Assembly: GCF_014284335.1 (NCBI RefSeq)
Contig: NZ_JACOGF010000006.1
Span: 1-64,000 of the forward strand
Reading direction: 5' to 3'
Origin: Undibacterium hunanense
GTDB taxonomy: Bacteria; Pseudomonadota; Gammaproteobacteria; Burkholderiales; Burkholderiaceae_D
DNA: 64,000 nucleotides
A program made the translations under genes and the position numbers. Below are positions 16,609 through 25,370 of the stretch, in pieces (the stretch's first letter is position 1; every line of letters starts with the position of its first letter). The notes beneath the pieces were generated by a model that saw only the letters and a program-made list of their open reading frames with translations, ran no database searches and was not told the DNA's origin.

Positions 16609-17301
16609 ATGGAATTCACAGAAAACCAGCATCAATCCGGGCTTCATTCCCGATATCAATCCATTAGGCGTCTGTCACGTCTGGGTGCCGTCGCAGCATT
16701 GCACGTGGTCTTGCTGGCAGTTGTACTTAATGACATGAAAATCAAGATTGCGCTGCCGCACGCTGATCCGCTGATCGTGGATTTTGAGAAACCCAGACAG
16801 GAAAAACCTGTCACGCGTGATCCTGTGATTGAACCGACCAAACCACCACCGCTGAAATCTGTTGTCATTGATCCGCCTGTTGTTGATGGCCCTGTGATTC
16901 ATACACCGCCGCCAAAAACGACAGATAACGATGGACCGGCAGTTACTCTTGGAAAAGAAGGTACAGGTAGCGGCAACGGAACCACAGGCGTAAGCGATTT
17001 ACCTGCGCAGGCGAAAGCGCCGGTCCATGTAGCGGCGGTAGTTGACATGAGCCGCTGCGAAAAACCGGTCTATCCCGCCAGTTCCATACGCAATAATGAA
17101 GAAGGAACAGTGACACTCGCCATGCTGATCGGTACCAATGGTCGTGTGATGGATACCAGAACCGAAGGCAGCAGCGGCTTTCGCAATCTGGACCGGGCTG
17201 CCAGCCAGGCACTGTCCTTATGCCGCTTCACACCCGGCACTATCGATGGGGTAGCACAACAAAGCTGGACCAGAGTGCAATACGTATGGAAGATCGATTA
17301 G
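16609..17301 (+). CDS. TonB-family energy transducer
   Basis: A 230-residue protein starting at MEFTENQHQS, chosen because GGAG lies at 16599-16602; an upstream in-frame ATG at 16465 has no ribosome site. One membrane anchor (about 25-44, LGAVAALHVVLLAVVL) contains the His typical of TonB/TolA anchors. A Pro-rich periplasm-spanning region with Lys-Pro/Glu-Pro pairs follows, then a TonB_C domain (PVYPASSIRNNEEGTVTLAMLIG, ending in VQYVWKID). No exbB/exbD lie beside it, so it uses others. The window holds one TonB-dependent receptor at 34670-36820. Confidence 0.85.
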   Translation: MEFTENQHQSGLHSRYQSIRRLSRLGAVAALHVVLLAVVLNDMKIKIALPHADPLIVDFEKPRQEKPVTRDPVIEPTKPPPLKSVVIDPPVVDGPVIHTPPPKTTDNDGPAVTLGKEGTGSGNGTTGVSDLPAQAKAPVHVAAVVDMSRCEKPVYPASSIRNNEEGTVTLAMLIGTNGRVMDTRTEGSSGFRNLDRAASQALSLCRFTPGTIDGVAQQSWTRVQYVWKID

Positions 17302-17318
17302 ACCGCAATCCACCGTGG

Positions 17319-17363
17319 TTGACATAGATTTGACATGCTTTGGTCATACAAGCGCTTTACAAT
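17319..17363 (+). promoter_or_regulatory. Pho box and -10 of phoD
   Basis: Three direct 7-base repeats spaced exactly 11 bases apart: TTGACAT (17319), TTGACAT (17330) and TGGTCAT (17341). This is the PhoB pattern (CTGTCAT-like words, 11-bp period). A -10 element TACAAT (17358-17363) follows 10 bases after the last repeat, replacing a -35, as in known Pho promoters. The next gene is a PhoD phosphatase. Confidence 0.75.
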
Positions 17364-17395
17364 CTGGGGCTTGATTGCCCCTCTCTGGAAAAGCC

Positions 17396-19033
17396 ATGTC
17401 TGACGATCTTACTTCACGCAACAAGCCGCAACGCCGCCAGTTCCTGCGCCATATGACTGCCGGTGCCGGCGCGCTGCTGGGTGGCACTGCCTTGCCTGGG
17501 ATGGCGCACGAGCAAGGGCAGGAGCAGGGACAAGCGCCTGCATTGATCACGGCAGACAAGGCCAGACCACAAATGCCATGCGGCGTCATGAGTGGCGACA
17601 TTACCGGCAACAAGGCCATCATCTGGAGTCGCACGGACAGGCCAGCCCGTATGCTGGTTGAATATGCGAATGACGAAGCGTTCAAGAATGCACATCGGAT
17701 TACAGGCCCGATGGCGCTGCCAGGCACAGACTACACGGCCCGGGTAGATCTCAGTGGCTTGCGCACTGGCCAGCCCACTTTTTATCGCGTGCGTTTTCAG
17801 GATGCGCAAAATCCTTCTGCCATCAGCGAAGCCGTCAACGGCAGCCTGCTGCTTCCGGGTGGCACCCAACGCGATATCTGCTTTGCCTTTTCGGGCGATG
17901 AAGCAGGTCAGGGCTGGGGCATCAATGAGGTATTCGGTGGCTATCGCATCTATGAAAGCATGCGCCGTTTCAAACCAGATTTTTTCATTCACTCTGGCGA
18001 CCAGATTTATGCAGATGGTCCGATACAGGCACAAGTCACTCTCGACGATGGCAGTATATGGAACAACCTCGTCACGTCAGCCAAGTCCAAAGTAGCCGAA
18101 ACCCTGGAAGACTATCGCGGCAATTTTGCATACAACTTCATGGATGCCAACAAACGCCGCTTTGCTGCCGAAGTGCCTTTCCTGGTGCAATGGGATGATC
18201 ATGAAGTACGCAACAACTGGTATCCGGGCCAGCAGATAGGTGAAGCAGAAAAACGCTACCAGCAGCGCGACCTGAACACGCTGGCAGGCCATGCACGCCG
18301 GGCGATGTTTGAATACAACCCCTATCGCATCAATCAGCATGACCCGGACCGCATTTACCGCATGTTCAGCTACGGCCCCATGCTGGAAGTCTTCATGCTG
18401 GATGAACGCAGCTATCGCGGCAAGAATTCACCCAATCTGCAAACCGAATTGAATGAGGATGCAGCCTTTCTTGGCAAGCCACAATTGCAATGGCTGAAAC
18501 AGGCATTGCTGCGTTCACATTCAACCTGGAAAGTCATCGCCAGCGATATGCCGATTTCTATCGTCGTTCCTGACCTGAACCCGGATGTACCCAAAGGCAC
18601 ATATGAAGCATGGGCCAACGGCGACAATGGCAAACCATTGGGACGTGAACTGGAAATTGCCGAGATACTCAAATTCATCAAGCAACACAATATCAAGAAT
18701 GTGGTCTGGGTCACTGCCGATGTCCACTATGCAGCAGCGACTTATTACACGCCTGAAAAAGCCCGGTTCACCGACTTTAAACCTTTTTGGGAATTTGTCG
18801 GTGGCCCGCTGAATGCCGGCACCTTTGGCCCGAATGAAGTAGACCAGACCTTTGGCCCTGATGTGAAATATGTCAGCGTGCCACAGGGCATGAAACAAAA
18901 CCGCTCACCGGCAGAATTGCTGCAATTCTTTGGCATAGCGAAAATTGATGCCAAGACCAGGGCGATGACCGTGTCCATCCACGACATCGATGGCAAGAGT
19001 TTGTATAAAGTCGAGATCAATCCAGAAGCCTGA
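17396..19033 (+). CDS. phoD: PhoD-family alkaline phosphatase/phosphodiesterase
   Basis: A 545-residue secreted metallophosphatase that releases phosphate from organic esters. The start at MSDDLTSRNK (17396) is preferred over an ATG 21 bases upstream because it gives a normal twin-arginine signal, PQRRQFLRHMTAGAGALLGG, exporting the folded enzyme. A PhoD N-terminal beta domain (about 55-150) precedes the catalytic domain, with metal-binding motifs SGDQIYADGP, WDDHEVRNNW and TADVHYAA and the further conserved LDERSYRG. It is preceded by a Pho box and followed by a strong terminator, so it is a single-gene transcription unit induced by phosphate limitation. Confidence 0.93.
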   Translation: MSDDLTSRNKPQRRQFLRHMTAGAGALLGGTALPGMAHEQGQEQGQAPALITADKARPQMPCGVMSGDITGNKAIIWSRTDRPARMLVEYANDEAFKNAHRITGPMALPGTDYTARVDLSGLRTGQPTFYRVRFQDAQNPSAISEAVNGSLLLPGGTQRDICFAFSGDEAGQGWGINEVFGGYRIYESMRRFKPDFFIHSGDQIYADGPIQAQVTLDDGSIWNNLVTSAKSKVAETLEDYRGNFAYNFMDANKRRFAAEVPFLVQWDDHEVRNNWYPGQQIGEAEKRYQQRDLNTLAGHARRAMFEYNPYRINQHDPDRIYRMFSYGPMLEVFMLDERSYRGKNSPNLQTELNEDAAFLGKPQLQWLKQALLRSHSTWKVIASDMPISIVVPDLNPDVPKGTYEAWANGDNGKPLGRELEIAEILKFIKQHNIKNVVWVTADVHYAAATYYTPEKARFTDFKPFWEFVGGPLNAGTFGPNEVDQTFGPDVKYVSVPQGMKQNRSPAELLQFFGIAKIDAKTRAMTVSIHDIDGKSLYKVEINPEA

Positions 19034-19071
19034 TTTTCCACATCTGCGAACAATCTGGTATTCCGGAATGC

Positions 19072-19101
19072 AAAAAGCCTGGTGAACACACCAGGCTTTT
19101 T
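19072..19101. terminator. Bidirectional terminator after phoD
   Basis: GCCTGGTG (19077-19084) pairs with CACCAGGC (19089-19096). A5 precedes and T5 follows the stem, so it can act for phoD and for the convergent operon ending at 19150. Confidence 0.9.
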
Positions 19102-19149
19102 GTTGCTACTGCGCTGCTACTGCATTACTACTGCACTGCTACCGGCAGA

Positions 19150-19989
19150 TTACTTGTAAACAGTCACCGGTTCAGTATTTTGCACAGGCACGACAGGCTG
19201 AGCATTCTGCCCACGGCCATACTGTCCGCGGTTGGCACCACGCGGGGCGCCGAACTGCACTAACAATTCATCATAGGCTGCGTCAGCCAGGCTGCGGGAA
19301 GTCTCTTGCATGACCTTGCCACGGCTGAACACAACGCGGTCACCAGCGCGGCTGATGATTTTGGTGTCAACACCAGAACCGCTGGCGCTGAAAGCTGCCT
19401 TGACTTCATAGGTCTTGGTATTGATCAGACTGAAATCAGCGACCAGATCCAGTGACAGACTGGCTGTCATGGAATTACCGTATTGCAGCTGATTGCTTTC
19501 CTGGCGGAACTGGATATTACTGACAGTACCAAACAAGACATAATCAGCACCTGGGTACATGCCTTGCTTGATGCGGCCTATGATGTCGTAAATTTTTTCC
19601 ATAGGCTTGCCAACATAAGGACGCGCCTGTACCAGGGACACACCACCGCCCTTGATCAATGCACCTTTGAGGTCAGCGGTATAGGTCTTCAATTCACCAC
19701 GATCAATGTAGGTATAGAAACCTTCCGCTTCGTAGTAATTGCTTTCGCTCTTGGCATTGACGTTGCCACGCTGGGAATAGCTGTGATCGGTTTCACGTTC
19801 GCTGTAGCTGCCCTTGACACTGCTCTTGCTGGAAGCAGACACAACGCGGAAGTATTCACTGACTTTTTCTTCATACGTCAGGTCAGTCACCGCAATTTTT
19901 GGGATGGTGATTCTTTGTTCAGCTGCACTGGCAGACAATGCCGCTACAGAGCAGAACAAGCCTGCCATCAATTTTTTTAAATTCAACAT
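19150..19989 (-). CDS. CsgG/LpoB-like periplasmic protein
   Basis: A 279-residue exported protein with a signal peptide (MLNLKKLMAGLFCSVAALSASAA) lacking a lipobox Cys. The body resembles the CsgG/LpoB fold: it opens ITIPKIAVTDLTYEE, has GADYVLFGTVSNIQ in the middle and ends with a helix, ADAAYDELLVQFG, before a Gln/Gly-rich tail. A Ser/Tyr/Glu-rich insertion (about 50-90) is unlike classical CsgG. Last gene of the operon with LpoB, so an accessory or paralogous activator of cell-wall synthesis is plausible. The specific function is not established. Confidence 0.55.
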   Translation of the reverse strand: MLNLKKLMAGLFCSVAALSASAAEQRITIPKIAVTDLTYEEKVSEYFRVVSASSKSSVKGSYSERETDHSYSQRGNVNAKSESNYYEAEGFYTYIDRGELKTYTADLKGALIKGGGVSLVQARPYVGKPMEKIYDIIGRIKQGMYPGADYVLFGTVSNIQFRQESNQLQYGNSMTASLSLDLVADFSLINTKTYEVKAAFSASGSGVDTKIISRAGDRVVFSRGKVMQETSRSLADAAYDELLVQFGAPRGANRGQYGRGQNAQPVVPVQNTEPVTVYK

Positions 19990-20035
19990 CGTATTGCCTC
20001 TTTAAGAGAATAACGCTTCAGAATGACGCACGAAA

Positions 20036-20650
20036 TTAACGCTTGGAAGTCTTACGAATTTCTTTTTCGTCTTGCCATTCGATGGAACCATCTTCCACGT
20101 CATACAACTTCAAGGTCATTTTGTAGAACACGTCTTTGGTGTTTGCACTTTGTTTGACGATGGAAACAATCTCACCTTCGAGGGAATACTTGGCGGCTGT
20201 CATGTTACCGATCTTTGCCTTGCCCTGGGCTTTATACAAGCCGCTTTGGTTTTGACGCTGCAACTCATCAACACCTTGCTGCATTTCATCAGCGCTACGG
20301 GTGAATTTCACCTTGCGGCTTTTCACCAATGCAGTCTGAATACTGTTCATGATGGATTTGGTATCGATGTATTCACTGGTCTTGTTACGTACACCTGCCA
20401 GTGTCATGGTCGGGCGATTTGCCAGTACCGGATCTTCCAGCAGGGAACCAACCATTTTTTCTGCAATCATCTGCAAGTCGGTGGAACCGAATTCATTGGT
20501 GACGGTTTCTACTGCCTTGTTATCGCCATAGCTGGTCTGACGTGCCAGGCTGACGGTAGGTTGAGACAGTTTTGTCTGGCAGGCGCTGAGTGAGGCACAT
20601 ACCAGAACCAGCATGACGCAGGATTTGGACAGTGAGGATATGTTTTTCAT
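20036..20650 (-). CDS. lpoB: LpoB-like activator of penicillin-binding protein
   Basis: A 204-residue outer-membrane lipoprotein. The start at MKNISSLSKS (20650) has GGAG 6 bases before it; the frame also has an ATG at 20704. The lipobox is SLSAC. The globular domain carries LpoB/CsgG-type motifs: EKMVGSLLEDP, RPTMTLAGVRNKTSEYIDTKSI, KYSLEGEIVSI and KMTLKLYDVEDGSIEWQDEKEIRK. LpoB reaches through the peptidoglycan to activate PBP1b; no PBP gene is in the window. The neighbour is a YcfL homologue, as in E. coli where ycfL and lpoB adjoin, which strengthens the call. Confidence 0.8.
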   Translation of the reverse strand: MKNISSLSKSCVMLVLVCASLSACQTKLSQPTVSLARQTSYGDNKAVETVTNEFGSTDLQMIAEKMVGSLLEDPVLANRPTMTLAGVRNKTSEYIDTKSIMNSIQTALVKSRKVKFTRSADEMQQGVDELQRQNQSGLYKAQGKAKIGNMTAAKYSLEGEIVSIVKQSANTKDVFYKMTLKLYDVEDGSIEWQDEKEIRKTSKR

Positions 20651-20704
20651 AGGTACTCCGTAAATAAATTTTATCTGGTTCAACTCTGCAAAATCTGCAT
20701 TCAC

Positions 20705-21106
20705 TTAGCGTGGCTCTGCACTCATCTCAATTTTGAAGTCGGTCGCTTGCGGACCATAGGCTGTACCTTTGATGAACTGACTTTGTTTGCCCAGTATCAT
20801 CAAGGGTTTCCACACTTCGCCATCGCCGACCTGCATGCCTGCGGCATCTGTCCAGCGGAAGCGGTAATACACACGGACATCCTTGACGATCTGATTGACC
20901 AGCTCTGCCTGCACTACAAGAACATCATTTTTGCGTTGTGAACGCAAGTCAGTCACCTGAACGCCTTCCAGCGTGCCGCGCACGATCAGCTTGGCGGCGA
21001 TGCCGGGGGAAACGGCGTTAGGAATATCATCAGCCATGACTGGTGCTGCAAAACAGGCTGCAACCAGAGCGGCGCAGGCTGCAAATTGTTTGGAAAACTG
21101 TTTCAT
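20705..21106 (-). CDS. YcfL-family (DUF1425) protein
   Basis: A 133-residue exported protein with a signal peptide ending PVMADD. The YcfL-type core is VVQAELVNQIVKDVRVYYRFRWTDAAGMQVGDGEVWKPLMI. No lipobox is seen, unlike many YcfL proteins, which are lipoproteins. It sits just upstream of lpoB, reproducing the E. coli gene order. Its role is unknown; the conserved pairing suggests a function in peptidoglycan synthesis or outer-membrane coupling. Confidence 0.75.
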   Translation of the reverse strand: MKQFSKQFAACAALVAACFAAPVMADDIPNAVSPGIAAKLIVRGTLEGVQVTDLRSQRKNDVLVVQAELVNQIVKDVRVYYRFRWTDAAGMQVGDGEVWKPLMILGKQSQFIKGTAYGPQATDFKIEMSAEPR

Positions 21107-21130
21107 ATACCCTCTGTTATCAATTGGATG

Positions 21131-22657
21131 TCAATTGGATTTGGCACTGCTGGTGGTGTTGCTGGTGCTAGTGGTTGCTGTGTTTGCCTTGGCTGCCGGT
21201 TTCGCTTTTGCTGCAGTTTTGGGCTTGCCTTTTGCGGTTTCAGCAGGTTTGGCTTCCGGTTCAGCCTGCAATTGTGCCACAGGTGTGACGCTGCCAAACT
21301 TTGCCTGGTCACCCAGATAGGTCTTGTCCTGATACATGCGAACTGGCACGACCATGTAACGACCATCCACCGTCAGCTTCATGCTGTCACCCGGACGATT
21401 GGAAAAATTCACTTCATATTCGCCAGGCGCAATAAAGGCACGCGCAACAAAAACCCGTTCTGGCAAACTGCGCCACATACGGTCATCTGCCGGGCTTTCG
21501 GTCGCAGCGACAGCAACGTTGGCGGCCAGACCGGCAAGCGCACCGAATTTTTTATTGACCTGATCCTGCACCAGAGCCTTGGTTACGGTACGTACCGCAG
21601 CACGCATTTGTATGCCTGGCAATTCATCTTTCAAGGCTTTGCGGGCCATGACGTTGAAGTCGGTTACCAGTGCCGTTGGTAACACCTGGCTACCGACACG
21701 CACACTGTCAATCATAGGTGCGTTGGCATCAGGATAAATGACCGGGAAAGCAAAGGAAACCGTCACCAAACCTCTGCCGGTCGGCACCGGGAACGCAATT
21801 TTCTTGGATTGGCGTGCTGGCGAATTACCGGCTTCGATAATGAACAGAACATCCGTCACACCTTTCTTGCGGCGGAAGCTGGTACGCTGGTCGAGGCCCT
21901 TGAGACCATCTTCCAGCACCGGCAAATCAGGACGCAACTCTATCGCCTTGCGATAGCCGGGCGCAGCCAGACCAGGTTCATTCAGGGCTTCATACACAAA
22001 ACCAGCCATGTAATGACTGAGCGCATTCTGGTAGCCATTTTTGAGTTTCAGAACTTCAGGGTCATTCAGGGTTTCTACCGGATAGCCATTGAGTTCCTTG
22101 CCGGACGTAGTGACGCCTTTGTCTTTGGCTTCTTTTTCGGCTTCTGCGGTTTCCTTGGCGCGGAATTCAGCAATCACGGCTTCGCGTTCATGGGTACGTT
22201 TGATATCGACACGTGCTGTATCCAGATCACCCAGGTTCAGGCGGTTCATGGCCATGCGTGTGGTCAGCATGACTTTTTCATAGTCCTGGCCCTCATAATC
22301 ACGACTGGCATCACCCATAATGGTGGCACCAATCTGGCCCATCAGTTTCTGCGGCGAGGACTTGGCTGTTTCTTCCCATTCCTTCACTTTGGTGTCGGCC
22401 ACATCGAAAGCATCCAGACTGTCCTTGTAGCGCTTGCCTATGCGCATCAGTTCACCTTTTTCCAGGTTCAGCAACAGATCCGCTTTGTTACTGCCTTGTG
22501 TTTGCGCTTCCACTTGCTTGATCGCTTCATCGATCTGGCCACTTTTGGCGACAGAAAGCGAAGCTGCCACTTTGCTGTCATGGGTTGGCGTGGTCACGCA
22601 ACCGGCGAGCAAGAGTGCCGCGACAATAGGGGTATAAGAGACAGTCAGTAGGCGCAT
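21131..22657 (-). CDS. COG3014-type TPR-like lipoprotein
   Basis: A 508-residue lipoprotein (lipobox LLLAGC at about residue 19). The first 250 residues are helical and TPR-like (SVAKSGQIDEAIKQVEAQ, ALNEPGLAAPGYRKAIELRPD). A beta-rich C-terminal half follows, and the end is a low-complexity Lys/Ala/Thr-rich tail (about 455-508, AKGKPKTAAKAKPAAKANTA). I recall similar proteins (COG3014) encoded beside lpoB homologues in marine Gammaproteobacteria. First gene of the operon; it has a good promoter at 22755-22783. Likely an envelope scaffold; the exact role is unknown. Confidence 0.65.
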   Translation of the reverse strand: MRLLTVSYTPIVAALLLAGCVTTPTHDSKVAASLSVAKSGQIDEAIKQVEAQTQGSNKADLLLNLEKGELMRIGKRYKDSLDAFDVADTKVKEWEETAKSSPQKLMGQIGATIMGDASRDYEGQDYEKVMLTTRMAMNRLNLGDLDTARVDIKRTHEREAVIAEFRAKETAEAEKEAKDKGVTTSGKELNGYPVETLNDPEVLKLKNGYQNALSHYMAGFVYEALNEPGLAAPGYRKAIELRPDLPVLEDGLKGLDQRTSFRRKKGVTDVLFIIEAGNSPARQSKKIAFPVPTGRGLVTVSFAFPVIYPDANAPMIDSVRVGSQVLPTALVTDFNVMARKALKDELPGIQMRAAVRTVTKALVQDQVNKKFGALAGLAANVAVAATESPADDRMWRSLPERVFVARAFIAPGEYEVNFSNRPGDSMKLTVDGRYMVVPVRMYQDKTYLGDQAKFGSVTPVAQLQAEPEAKPAETAKGKPKTAAKAKPAAKANTATTSTSNTTSSAKSN

Positions 22658-22754
22658 AGTTATGATTATGTTTTTTTTGAGAAACGGAAAAGCACGACAT
22701 GCAAAACGCCTCCTTCAAGACACGACAAATACTACGGCGCAAGCACAGCCAATA

Positions 22755-22783
22755 AGTATAGTAAGGCTTTGCCATATTGTCAT
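22755..22783 (-). promoter_or_regulatory. Sigma-70 promoter of the lpoB operon
   Basis: On the minus strand ATGACA (22778-22783) and TATACT (22755-22760) are separated by exactly 17 bases; each matches its consensus at 5 of 6 positions. The predicted start is near 22748, leaving a leader of about 90 bases. Confidence 0.65.
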
Positions 22784-22827
22784 TGAAAGAACTGCTACAA
22801 AAATACAGTTATGTAACGAGTTGTAAT

Positions 22828-23105
22828 TAACCAGAACTCATTTCATCAATAGGGGTGAGTGCGAGCAAGGCGATTCGGGATGCAGTGCAAGGCGTGACGC
22901 GCAGCTAAGGCTGGTGCCTTAGCAAGCGGCGCAACGCAGCAATGCGCCCGAATCGCCAGCTCCCGAAGGGTTTGCCTCATAACGCGTGCTGGACTGCGTT
23001 GAACTCGTTGTCAATAGACCCGCTATTGACTGCCTCGTCCGCCTTGCCAGCCCGCGTTATGAGACAAACGCATCTCATCCCTATTGATGAAATGAGTTCT
23101 AGTTA
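22828..23105. repeat. 278-bp nested palindromic element (type A)
   Basis: The terminal inverted repeats, 22828-22859 and 23074-23105, match at 30 of 32 positions. Inside are two large hairpins: GGCGATTCGGG (22869) with CCCGAATCGCC (22947-22957), itself enclosing TAAGGC/GCCTTA; and an imperfect 22-base pair, 22971-22992 with 23047-23068, enclosing GTCAATAG/CTATTGAC. There is no open frame. It fills the gap between two operons. It looks like a non-autonomous mobile or REP-like intergenic element of the host genome. Confidence 0.75.
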
Positions 23106-23115
23106 TAAAAACGTA

Positions 23116-24132
23116 TTACTGCATGGAAGTTTGATGTACATCAGTTTCTGCCAGCCAATTATCGACCTGATGCATGAAATCGGGTAGACGATTCGCGTCC
23201 TTGCCGCCAAGGCTATGTCCCACGCCGGGAAAGCGACTGATATGAATTTGCCTGCCCGCCAGCTTGAAGGCTTGCTGCAAATCATCGACGGCACCGGGCG
23301 GTATCACAGGATCGGCTTCACCCACAGCCAGAAAGACAGGTATGCCTGCATGCAGCAAATTCTGTTTTTGTGGAATGGCTGCAATTTCAGACCAGTAACG
23401 CCAGCTGCGCCCATGTATGCGTGTAGCATCCGGATCAGCCGGCACTGTCAGCAACGCGGTCTGCAAGGTTCGCCAGCCCTGTTGCATGGTCGGGTAATGC
23501 GTGGCTAGCGCACGGTAAGCATCCAGTGCATTTTTGCCTGAATGCGACAGCAACACCAGATGCGTCGCCTGTATTTGTTGCGCCAGTAGCGGTGCCAGTT
23601 CCGCGCCTTCGGACACACCCCACACAATCACACGTTTTGGCGTAATGCCTTGTTGTTTCAGTTTGGCCAGTTGCACCCGCATGAATTCCAGCTGATCTGC
23701 CTGCCAGCGCGAGGGATGATCGGCACGCACAAACGCGTCACCACATGCCTGGCCATTTGAGCCAGGTAAAATATACCGCTTGTGCAGAATGAGTATGCGT
23801 GTACGGCCTGACTCACCTTCCAGTCCAGAAAAATACTGCGGCAAAAATTCACCCATGCTGACGCAATCCGAACCGGAAATCACAAAGATCAGATTCGCCA
23901 GTGGCGCATCACCATCCTGTTGCCGCCAGGGCTTTTTTTCCAGTTGATAGTAAATCGCCTTGCCACCGTCACGGAACTGGAATTGACTCAGTTGTACCAG
24001 CGTCCGCCCGCGTTGCAGCTCAGCCATACTGCAAGCAGACAGCAGGCAACACAGCACCAGACACATCAGCGCGGATGCATATCGGTGCAGTTGAACGCCG
24101 CTGCGCAAACAGTTGAAATTAAATATGGTCAT
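23116..24132 (-). CDS. Alpha/beta-hydrolase lipoprotein
   Basis: A 338-residue protein with lipobox LLSAC near residue 34, so probably outer-membrane anchored. The hydrolase triad can be read: nucleophile Ser in WGVSEGAEL, Asp in VGEADPVIP and His in PGVGHSLGG. The oxyanion region is in LIFVISGSDC. It resembles peptidase/esterase-type lipoproteins; the substrate is not evident. Its stop is 10 bases from the palindromic element. The MORN-type gene upstream on the same strand is 35 bases away and may be co-transcribed. Confidence 0.75.
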   Translation of the reverse strand: MTIFNFNCLRSGVQLHRYASALMCLVLCCLLSACSMAELQRGRTLVQLSQFQFRDGGKAIYYQLEKKPWRQQDGDAPLANLIFVISGSDCVSMGEFLPQYFSGLEGESGRTRILILHKRYILPGSNGQACGDAFVRADHPSRWQADQLEFMRVQLAKLKQQGITPKRVIVWGVSEGAELAPLLAQQIQATHLVLLSHSGKNALDAYRALATHYPTMQQGWRTLQTALLTVPADPDATRIHGRSWRYWSEIAAIPQKQNLLHAGIPVFLAVGEADPVIPPGAVDDLQQAFKLAGRQIHISRFPGVGHSLGGKDANRLPDFMHQVDNWLAETDVHQTSMQ

Positions 24133-24167
24133 GAACCGTGGCTTGGCTGACTGGCACTCACTACCAT

Positions 24168-25370
24168 CTATTTTGAAAAGGCCTTGCGTGACCCGTCTTC
24201 ATAGACCTGATCATCCGACAATTGCTTGCCATTTTCATCCCAGCTACGCTCGCGCTGTATGCGGCCACGCTCATCATAATGCGATTCACGCACCAACTTG
24301 CCGTTTTGCGCAAAACCCTGATGGATACCGACCGGGCGTTCAAGATAACGGCCTTCAGACACATAACGTTCCAGGCTGGACATCTGGCCATTATCAAAAT
24401 AATTGCGCACTTCCTTGATATCGTTCTTGCCTTCGATCAAGAATTTTTCACTGCGTCTGGGTTGGCCATTCAAATAAAAGCTGGCGTCAGATACCAGGCG
24501 ATTCTGGCGGCGGCCGTCTTTTTCAGTCAGGGTATACAGTTGTTCACGCACTTTTGCGCCGCTTTCGTGATATTCAACTTCGCGCTCGATAACGGCAGTT
24601 TTTTCTATCATGTTCCAGACGGTCTCCTTGCGCAAAATACCTGTATCGGAATATTGTTTGCGGGTCTTCTGTTTGCTACCTGACTCCTCCACTGTCTCCG
24701 GTTTGCCATTGTCATGAAAATAGGTGGATTGCTGGCGGACACCAGCCAGCAAGGTGAACTGGCTGCGCAAGCGGCCATTTTCGGCGTACAACTGTACTTG
24801 CGATGGCTTGCCATTAAAACCGCACAAGGCGGCGTCATTCGCATGTGGTGCCAGCAAGGGTTTGTCGGCACATTCAATATCACTCAGTTGTTTGTCTGAC
24901 GTATATTTGACCGCTGCTTTTTCATTTGGATTTTCACCGATAAAGGCGATGCGTTTTACCGCGCCGTTTGGATGCCATTCCCGCACCAGCCCCCGCACAT
25001 TGCTATTCACATAGGTTTCGTCACGCAGCACTTGTCCATTAGGGGCAAATTCACGCGAACGCCCGTGCATGTTGCCGCGTTCATTGACGTTAACTTCTTT
25101 CGTCAACACGCCATCTTTGTAATAACGCCGGACACCCATGAAGACACCCGCCTGCAATTCCTGCTCGCGCACCAGTTTGCCGCTATTTCTGTCCACACAT
25201 TTCATGATGCCGGTCTTGCCTGCTGTCGTGCTGCCATTTGCAGGATTGACTGATTCCTTGTTCAGTTCGCAGTCTTCAATCGCGAATGCGGCAGTAACAG
25301 GCAGCAGCAACGCCGCAGTCACAAGCAATTGGACGGGAAATGCGCCTGATGAAATGGAAAAATTTTTCAT
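24168..25370 (-). CDS. YwqK/MORN-variant repeat protein, exported
   Basis: A 400-residue protein with a cleavable signal (VTAALLLPVTAAFAIEDCE) and about ten degenerate repeats of the type YYxDGxLxxExxxxxGxxxG (for example GVRRYYKDGVLTKEVNVNERG and REWHPNGAVKRIAF). These are the MORN-like units of the YwqK family. That family includes the antitoxin of the B. subtilis YwqJ toxin, but exported single copies like this one have unknown function and no toxin gene is near. Four Cys residues lie near the N-terminus and in the centre. The gene precedes the hydrolase lipoprotein. Confidence 0.7.
   Translation of the reverse strand: MKNFSISSGAFPVQLLVTAALLLPVTAAFAIEDCELNKESVNPANGSTTAGKTGIMKCVDRNSGKLVREQELQAGVFMGVRRYYKDGVLTKEVNVNERGNMHGRSREFAPNGQVLRDETYVNSNVRGLVREWHPNGAVKRIAFIGENPNEKAAVKYTSDKQLSDIECADKPLLAPHANDAALCGFNGKPSQVQLYAENGRLRSQFTLLAGVRQQSTYFHDNGKPETVEESGSKQKTRKQYSDTGILRKETVWNMIEKTAVIEREVEYHESGAKVREQLYTLTEKDGRRQNRLVSDASFYLNGQPRRSEKFLIEGKNDIKEVRNYFDNGQMSSLERYVSEGRYLERPVGIHQGFAQNGKLVRESHYDERGRIQRERSWDENGKQLSDDQVYEDGSRKAFSK

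Noticed and set aside
21809..22651. 280-codon frame on the plus strand opposite the COG3014-type gene
   Set aside because: Low-complexity His/Phe-rich translation, no ribosome site, antisense to a lipoprotein gene with a clear signal peptide.
22828..23105. Insertion sequence
   Set aside because: Inverted termini are present, but there is no transposase frame within the 278 bases; at most a non-autonomous element.
24168..25370. Toxin-antitoxin locus (YwqK-type antitoxin)
   Set aside because: The protein carries a signal peptide and no toxin gene lies beside it, so the family name does not support an immunity role here.
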